Shown one piece after another: positions 1 to 2,186 of a stretch of DNA of 5,172 bases. Origin of the DNA: JBGPMO01 sp041487075. GTDB taxonomy: Bacteria > Patescibacteriota > Minisyncoccia > UBA6257 > 1-14-0-10-40-38. The first letter of the stretch is position 1. Every line of letters starts with the position of its first letter. A model generated the notes under the pieces. It searched no databases, had not been told where the DNA came from, and saw only the letters and a program-made list of their open reading frames with translations. The DNA is taken from positions 1 through 5,172 of the forward strand of contig JBGPMO010000047.1 of NCBI GenBank assembly GCA_041487075.1, read 5' to 3'. Position numbers and translations under genes: made by a program.

Positions 1-84
1 ACGGTTGCCGATCTTCTGAAGGGGATGATCGCAAAGGTGGGAGAGAATATCCGTATTGAGCGTTTTTCGCGGTACGAATTATAA
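1..84 (+). CDS. tsf: Elongation factor Ts, C-terminal end (partial)
   Basis: Only the last 27 codons and the TAA stop are inside the window; the gene begins upstream. The visible peptide starts TVADLLKGMIAKVGENIRIE and ends RFSRYEL. In the EF-Ts family the C-terminus typically reads '...IAKxGENIxxxRFxRFEL', and the protein often stops shortly after the final aromatic-Glu-Leu, as here. EF-Ts acts in the cytoplasm as the nucleotide-exchange factor that releases GDP from EF-Tu. The stop codon lies three bases before the next start codon, so the two genes are probably co-transcribed. The short peptide is the only evidence, so the call rests on motif memory rather than a whole domain. Confidence 0.72.
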   Translation, partial: TVADLLKGMIAKVGENIRIERFSRYEL

Positions 85-87
85 TCT

Positions 88-414
88 ATGTACGGTTTTC
101 TTCTTGAAATAAGCCTTTTCATCAGTCTTGGCATATTGATTTATATGCTTGCTTTGGTTATCCCTCGCGTGGATGAGACGGAGGAAGCGACTCATACCCA
201 TGGGCGTTTAGATCGATTACTTGAGAAGCTTCCGCTGCAGGCGATTGATGAGCGTTTGAATGGCCTTTTCGAAAAAACCCTTCGTCGACTCCGCGTTTTT
301 TTGTTCCGGGCCGATCATGTCATTGATGAGCGTTTGGAGAAATTAAAAAAGGCAGGGATTCGGGAGAAGGGGATTGACTTGTTTGAGAAAATAAATAATG
401 ATACTAAGGAGTAA
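88..414 (+). CDS. Small membrane-anchored protein of unknown function
   Basis: This 108-residue protein is not one I recognise. Residues 5-26 form one hydrophobic membrane segment, preceded by almost nothing, so it is probably a single-pass anchor. The rest is charged and probably helical: an acidic stretch (DETEEATHTHG, 29-39), then basic amphipathic helices to the C-terminus (FEKTLRRLRVFLFRA, 61-75). By the positive-inside rule that part would be cytoplasmic. The pentapeptide IDERL occurs twice, at 53-57 and 79-83, encoded by an identical 15-base string. The ATG follows the tsf stop after three bases and has no clear Shine-Dalgarno sequence, which suggests translational coupling. It could be an uncharacterised small protein that travels with tsf in this lineage. 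The reading frame is solid; the function is unknown. Confidence 0.72.
   Translation: MYGFLLEISLFISLGILIYMLALVIPRVDETEEATHTHGRLDRLLEKLPLQAIDERLNGLFEKTLRRLRVFLFRADHVIDERLEKLKKAGIREKGIDLFEKINNDTKE
244..336 (+). repeat. 15-base in-frame direct repeat (two copies)
   Basis: ATTGATGAGCGTTTG occurs at 244-258 and 322-336, 78 bases (26 codons) apart, both in frame and both encoding IDERL in the small membrane protein. Identity at the nucleotide level suggests a recent internal duplication or conserved codon choice in a repeated helix. Confidence 0.6.
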
Positions 415-426
415 TTTTTCATTGGG

Positions 427-458
427 GGTGCGAGCACGCCTCGTACCGGCACGGTTTT
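427..458 (+). terminator. Possible weak terminator after the tsf operon
   Basis: Bases 427-434 (GGTGCGAG) can pair with 440-447 (CTCGTACC) through eight pairs including one G-T wobble, around a five-base loop. A TTTT run lies at 455-458, but it is separated from the stem by seven bases, so this is at best a weak intrinsic terminator. Confidence 0.25.
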
Positions 459-474
459 CGTATTGGAAAAAAAC

Positions 475-503
475 TTGTAAAACTAAACAGAGGAAGGTAT
501 TCT
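475..503 (+). promoter_or_regulatory. Sigma-70-type promoter for tRNA-Tyr
   Basis: TTGTAA (475-480) and TATTCT (498-503) are separated by exactly 17 bases and resemble the -35 and -10 consensus. Transcription would start near 510, about 40 bases before tRNA-Tyr. No other gene lies between, so the tRNA is the natural target. Confidence 0.5.
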
Positions 504-550
504 AGTACGCGGCTCCACAGCGTTTACAAACAATCATTAAACGGTTACTT

Positions 551-634
551 GGGCAGGTACCGAAGTGGTCAAACGGGGCACGCTGTAGACGTGTTGGCTT
601 TATGCCTTCGGGGGTTCGAATCCCTCCCTGCCCA
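551..634 (+). tRNA. tRNA-Tyr (anticodon GTA)
   Basis: The gene folds as a complete type II tRNA of 84 bases. The acceptor strands GGGCAGG (551-557) and CCTGCCC (627-633) pair fully, with A634 as discriminator base. The anticodon stem is 578-582/590-594, the loop is CTGTAGA, and the anticodon GTA is at 585-587. A long variable arm follows with GGC (596-598) pairing GCC (604-606). This is expected for bacterial tRNA-Tyr and excludes ordinary class I tRNAs. The T-arm is 610-626 with loop TTCGAAT. The 3' CCA is not encoded (A634 is followed by CAA), so it must be added by a CCA-adding enzyme. A promoter lies upstream and a hairpin directly downstream, so it is probably a single-gene unit. Confidence 0.95.
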
Positions 635-635
635 C

Positions 636-673
636 AATCTTAAACACTCCTCATTTGGGGAGTGTTCAAGATT
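636..673 (+). terminator. Long hairpin after tRNA-Tyr, without a T-tract
   Basis: AATCTT (636-641) pairs with AAGATT (668-673) and AACACTCC (643-650) with GGAGTGTT (659-666), separated by one A/C mismatch, with an eight-base loop. The stem begins two bases after the tRNA, so it may stop transcription or guide 3' processing. Neither strand has a following T-run, so it is not a standard intrinsic terminator. Confidence 0.4.
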
Positions 674-693
674 CTAGATGGATTCGATCCCGA

Positions 694-734
694 TAATTTA
701 AAACCCCCACGCTGATACTGTTTCAGCGCGGGGG
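694..734 (-). terminator. Rho-independent terminator of the minus-strand gene
   Basis: Read on the minus strand, CCCCCGCGCTGA (734-723) pairs with TCAGCGTGGGGG (715-704) through 12 pairs, one of them G-U, around the loop AACAGTA, followed by TTTTAAATT. This is a textbook intrinsic terminator. Unusually, the stem codes for the last residues of the gene it terminates, and the TAA stop is formed from the T-tract. Confidence 0.8.
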
Positions 735-1084
735 TAACAAGGGAATCGGGCGTGAAGCTTTTGCTCCACGTCTTCGATGATTTCAGCAATCTCGCCGGGC
801 CTTTTGTGAGCAAAGCCATCGAGCATCGCATCCAGATCTCTGGATCCGATGAGTTCTGCTTCGTGGTTTGTCATGAGGCCGGTGTCTCGGAGCCCCTCTA
901 ATTTTTTGAGAATGTAGAGGTGCGCATCAGCTGGAGAAACAAGGTTCTCAAGGCGCAGTCTTTTGAGTTGCGAGCGCATTACTTCAAAGGCATATAGCGG
1001 TTCAGATTCTTCGCGTTCCCGAAGGCGTTCCTGTTGCCGTTCACGCCGGTAGAATCCCGTTTCGTAGAGCTTCTTTTCGCTCAT
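698..1084 (-). CDS. Soluble charged protein of unknown function
   Basis: This 128-residue protein has no motif I recognise. The N-terminal third is strongly charged and probably a helix or coiled coil (residues 13-28, RRERQQERLREREESE). The middle looks helical, with alternating hydrophobic and charged positions around LENLVSPADAHLYILKKLEG (residues 45-64) and EIAEIIEDVEQKLHARFP. There is no signal peptide or membrane segment, so it should be cytoplasmic. The ATG at 1084-1082 is supported by a Shine-Dalgarno sequence, GAAAGGA (1099-1093), eight bases upstream. The last codons run through the terminator stem, so the final dozen residues (AETVSAWGF at the very end) may be extra tail rather than conserved fold. 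A promoter candidate lies at 1171-1200. It is transcribed towards tRNA-Tyr. The reading frame is credible; its role is unknown. Confidence 0.72.
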   Translation of the reverse strand: MSEKKLYETGFYRRERQQERLREREESEPLYAFEVMRSQLKRLRLENLVSPADAHLYILKKLEGLRDTGLMTNHEAELIGSRDLDAMLDGFAHKRPGEIAEIIEDVEQKLHARFPCYPRAETVSAWGF

Positions 1085-1092
1085 TGGTTTTT

Positions 1093-1099
1093 TCCTTTC
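1093..1099 (-). promoter_or_regulatory. Ribosome binding site of the minus-strand gene
   Basis: On the minus strand GAAAGGA lies eight bases before the ATG at 1084. It is one of only two clear Shine-Dalgarno sequences in the window and fixes the start of the 128-residue protein. Confidence 0.65.
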
Positions 1100-1170
1100 T
1101 AATGGGGAGTAGGGGGTTCACTCGAGATTCTGTTTTATCAAAGGGCTTTTTAGCTAGTTCTCTTGTCGAG

Positions 1171-1200
1171 AGTATTGCAAATCTAGACTTTATTTGTCAA
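1171..1200 (-). promoter_or_regulatory. Promoter for the minus-strand gene
   Basis: Read on the minus strand, a perfect -35 box TTGACA (1200-1195) is followed after 18 bases by AATACT (1176-1171), which matches four of six -10 positions. Transcription would start near 1164, giving a leader of about 80 bases before the ATG at 1084. Confidence 0.45.
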
Positions 1201-1221
1201 CATTGGTTTTGTATCAGTAAT
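1194..1221 (+). promoter_or_regulatory. Candidate promoter of the tRNA-Thr cluster, overlapping the divergent promoter
   Basis: On the plus strand TTGTCA (1194-1199) and AGTAAT (1216-1221) lie 16 bases apart. The -35 box occupies the same bases as the minus-strand TTGACA. Transcription would start near 1229, shortly before the first tRNA-Thr half at 1246. Confidence 0.35.
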
Positions 1222-1279
1222 GCAGTTTTGCATACCCGTGTTATTGCCACCTTAGCTCAGCGGCAGAGCAACTGTTTTG

Positions 1280-1435
1280 CCCCGACGTCTCGATTACGGG
1301 TAGAATAAAAGAAGTCGGGGTCCCGACATACAAATTTTTGCCAGGATAGCTCAGCGGTAGAGCAACTGTTTTGTAAACAGTAGGTCGTGGGTTCGAATCC
1401 CGCTCCTGGCTCCGGCAAAATTTGAATCGTCGGGA
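1280..1435 (+). mobile_element. 156-base insert in the anticodon, bounded by inverted repeats
   Basis: The insert begins CCCCGACG (1280-1287) and ends CGTCGGGA (1428-1435); these ends are inverted repeats over seven bases (CCCGACG/CGTCGGG). It divides into two adjacent modules, each with its own ends. Bases 1280-1320 run from CCCCGAC to GTCGGGG. Bases 1321-1435 run from TCCCGAC to GTCGGGA and carry a whole tRNA-Thr. The arms of the second module extend to about 22 bases (1321-1342 against 1414-1435) with small mismatches. There is no target-site duplication, no protein gene, and too little non-tRNA sequence (84 bases) for a normal group I intron. 'Mobile element' is an inference from the precise junctions and terminal repeats. 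Confidence 0.45.
1340..1411 (+). tRNA. tRNA-Thr (anticodon TGT), nested inside the interrupted tRNA-Thr
   Basis: This is a complete 72-base tRNA. The acceptor strands GCCAGGA (1340-1346) and TCCTGGC (1404-1410) pair fully, with T1411 as discriminator. The anticodon stem ACTGT/ACAGT (1365-1369/1377-1381) encloses the loop TTTGTAA, with anticodon TGT at 1372-1374. The T loop is TTCGAAT. The anticodon arm and its flanks (GCAACTGTTTTG and TAAACAGTAGGTC) match the outer split tRNA exactly, while acceptor and T stems differ, so the two are diverged isoacceptors rather than a fresh duplication. CCA is not encoded (TCC is followed by G). RNase P and 3' processing of this tRNA would cut the outer precursor apart, unless the outer exons are joined first. 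Confidence 0.95.
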
Positions 1436-1452
1436 TAAACAGTAGGTCCCCG

Positions 1453-1501
1453 GTTCAAATCCGGGAGGTGGCTCCGAAGGAGACGCATCCCGGATTTGAA
1501 C
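1453..1501 (+). repeat. 14-base perfect inverted repeat covering the T-arm of the split tRNA
   Basis: GTTCAAATCCGGGA (1453-1466), which is the T loop and the 3' strand of the T stem, is exactly complementary to TCCCGGATTTGAAC (1488-1501). The 21-base loop contains the acceptor 3' strand and a CTCC-GAA-GGAG mini-hairpin (1472-1482). In RNA this stem would compete directly with the tRNA fold. Confidence 0.75.
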
Positions 1502-1647
1502 GAAGGGTAGGTCGGAGGGAAGCCACCCGGATTCCCTCTCCATCCTCCGTAGCAGTAACTACTGCGGAGGACGGGCGTGAAGGAAGATATTAGAAACCGT
1601 GGATTTCTAAAGAGCGAAGCGATGTGAAATATCCGGGAGGTAGCTCC
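1460..1647 (+). repeat. Direct repeat of the tRNA-Thr 3' end (16 bases, 15 identical)
   Basis: TCCGGGAGGTGGCTCC (1460-1475) recurs as TCCGGGAGGTAGCTCC (1632-1647), 172 bases downstream. A shorter, degenerate inverted relative is AGCCACCCGGATT (1521-1533). Site-specific integration into a tRNA 3' end typically leaves such a direct copy, so 1476-1647 may be the remnant of an integrated element; no integrase gene is present. Confidence 0.55.
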
Positions 1648-1670
1648 ACGATTTGCGTCTTTTTTCTTTT
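1476..1670 (+). other. Multi-hairpin region ending in a T-tract; possible structured RNA
   Basis: No protein gene is apparent here. AGACGCA (1481-1487) can pair with TGCGTCT (1654-1660), and directly inside it TCCCGGAT (1488-1495) with ATCCGGGA (1631-1638). Enclosed hairpins are GAGGGAA/TTCCCTC (1515-1521/1532-1538), CCTCC/GGAGG extended by GCAGT/ACTGC (1544-1570), and TTAGAAA/TTTCTAA (1590-1596/1604-1610). The outer stem is followed by a T-rich run (1660-1670), as in an intrinsic terminator. The region could be a structured RNA, the end of the tRNA transcript, or a decayed element. I did not recognise tmRNA, RNase P, SRP or T-box signatures. Confidence 0.4.
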
Positions 1671-1717
1671 CGCCTTACATTGAGTATCAACCTTTGCCGA
1701 CGCCTCCCCGCGTTCAT

Positions 1718-1789
1718 GCCAGTGTAGCTCAGTGGTAGAGCAACTCCATGGTAAGGAGTAGGTCGCCGGTTCAATCCCGGCCACTGGCT
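1718..1789 (+). tRNA. tRNA-Thr (anticodon GGT)
   Basis: This is a complete 72-base tRNA. The acceptor strands GCCAGTG (1718-1724) and CACTGGC (1782-1788) pair fully, with T1789 as discriminator. The anticodon stem ACTCC/GGAGT (1743-1747/1755-1759) encloses ATGGTAA, giving anticodon GGT at 1750-1752. The T stem is GCCGG/CCGGC with loop TTCAATC. CCA is not encoded. With the TGT isoacceptor, this tRNA would cover all four threonine codons by wobble if TGT reads NNA and NNG. T73 is shared by all three threonine tRNAs here. Confidence 0.95.
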
Positions 1790-1869
1790 CATATTTCTGT
1801 CTGCTCGTCTCGCTGAAGCTTCGGCGAAGCCGGGCTCACGGACAGGAACTTTCGTTATGGGCTCACGAG
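1790..1869 (+). other. Palindromic spacer between tRNA-Thr(GGT) and rpmG
   Basis: This stretch holds no gene. CTGTC (1797-1801) can pair with GACAG (1841-1845), enclosing a small hairpin GCTTC-GGC-GAAGC (1818-1830). There is no T-tract after the outer stem, so it is a processing or weak termination structure at most. Confidence 0.3.
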
Positions 1870-1898
1870 TTGCAAAGAGTGATAGGGTAGAGTAACAT
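1870..1898 (+). promoter_or_regulatory. Candidate promoter for rpmG
   Basis: TTGCAA (1870-1875) and TAACAT (1893-1898) are 17 bases apart; each matches four of six consensus positions. Transcription would begin around 1905, only a few bases before the ATG at 1908. That fits the absence of a Shine-Dalgarno sequence and would make the mRNA nearly leaderless. An overlapping CATAAT (1896-1901) is an alternative -10. Confidence 0.3.
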
Positions 1899-1907
1899 AA
1901 TGCCGCT

Positions 1908-2078
1908 ATGGCTCAATCTAAATTTTCGCAAAACCTCGTAAAATTAAAATGTTCCGGCTGTAAGCGAGTTACGTATTACGTTCATAAGAACGTAAAACAA
2001 GTTGAGAAAAAACTTGAGTTGAGTAAGTATTGTAGGTGGTGCCGGAAACATACTGCGCATAAGGAATCCAAGAAATAA
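1908..2078 (+). CDS. rpmG: 50S ribosomal protein L33
   Basis: The 56-residue product begins MAQSKFSQNLVKLKCSGCKR and ends RKHTAHKESKK, matching the L33 family in length and sequence. Two zinc-binding pairs are visible, C15-x-x-C18 and C42-x-x-C45, so this is the zinc-containing form. The conserved 'KYCxWCRKHTxHKE' block is at residues 40-53. L33 is a small structural protein of the large ribosomal subunit near the E site. The ATG at 1908 is the only in-frame start that gives the conserved length; another ATG at 1900 is in a different frame. No Shine-Dalgarno sequence precedes it. tRNA-Trp starts 19 bases after the stop, an arrangement (rpmG, tRNA-Trp, then secE-nusG) common in bacteria, although secE does not follow here. 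Confidence 0.93.
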   Translation: MAQSKFSQNLVKLKCSGCKRVTYYVHKNVKQVEKKLELSKYCRWCRKHTAHKESKK

Positions 2079-2097
2079 ATTCTTTACAATGATTGGA

Positions 2098-2168
2098 GGG
2101 GGTGTCGTCCAACGGCAAGACTCTGGTCTCCAAAACCAGTTATCCAGGTTCGAATCCTGGCGCCCCCG
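2098..2168 (+). tRNA. tRNA-Trp (anticodon CCA)
   Basis: This is a complete 71-base tRNA. Acceptor strands GGGGGTG (2098-2104) and CGCCCCC (2161-2167) pair with one T-G wobble, and G2168 is the discriminator, the usual base for bacterial tRNA-Trp. The anticodon stem CTGGT/ACCAG encloses CTCCAAA, giving anticodon CCA. The T stem CCAGG/CCTGG has the loop TTCGAAT. The 3' CCA is not encoded (G is followed by CAA). It sits between rpmG and the sulfatase, whose start codon is only 18 bases downstream, so the sulfatase is probably expressed on the same transcript after tRNA processing. Confidence 0.95.
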
Positions 2169-2186
2169 CAAAAAAAAGAGAAGCAT

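Larger units (their letters stand above)
1246..1473 (+). tRNA. Interrupted tRNA-Thr (TGT), exons 1246-1279 and 1436-1473
   Basis: Two separated halves join into a perfect 72-base tRNA, the same length as the two intact threonine tRNAs nearby. Acceptor strands GCCACCT (1246-1252) and AGGTGGC (1466-1472) pair fully, as do the D stem (1255-1258/1266-1269), the anticodon stem ACTGT (1271-1275)/ACAGT (1439-1443) and the T stem CCCGG/CCGGG (1449-1453/1461-1465). The T loop is TTCAAAT and the discriminator is T1473. Joining gives the loop TTTG+TAA, so the anticodon is TGT (threonine) and the break falls between its second and third bases. Positions 1280-1435 are foreign. No base pair has decayed, which argues for a spliced, still-used gene or a very recent insertion. 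I see no recognisable group I intron core. CCA is not encoded (T1473 is followed by CCG). It is either an intron-containing tRNA or a disrupted pseudogene. Confidence 0.8.

Noticed and set aside
56..85. TTGAGC and TATAAT 18 bases apart, resembling a promoter at the end of tsf
   Set aside because: Transcription would begin around base 92, after the ATG at 88, so it could not express the following gene as annotated; probably chance.
1084..1308. Plus-strand frame of 74 residues
   Set aside because: It runs through the divergent promoter region and into the tRNA-Thr 5' half, and has no ribosome binding site.
1280..1435. A group I intron in the tRNA-Thr anticodon loop
   Set aside because: Only 84 bases remain outside the nested tRNA, I see no conserved P7 or S-element, and the insert does not end in the required G.
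1500..1520. Resemblance of AAGGGTAGGTC to the T-box antiterminator sequence
   Set aside because: The conserved remainder of the T-box motif and a specifier-loop stem are absent, and no synthetase or amino-acid gene follows.
1241..1543. Open frame of 100 residues on the minus strand with phrases such as PPGFEPGTYCL and DSNPRPTVYKTVALPLSY
   Set aside because: These are the classic false peptides obtained by translating the antisense of tRNA T-arms and anticodon arms. They arise here from the outer and inner tRNA-Thr genes.
1590..1792. Two overlapping minus-strand frames containing GIEPATYSLPWSCSTTELHW and a frame-shifted relative
   Set aside because: This is antisense translation of tRNA-Thr(GGT), a well-known spurious protein pattern, with no Shine-Dalgarno support.
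2062..2090. TACAAT (2085-2090) as a -10 box for tRNA-Trp
   Set aside because: No acceptable -35 or extended -10 accompanies it, and start of transcription would fall on the first base of the tRNA; co-transcription with rpmG is simpler.
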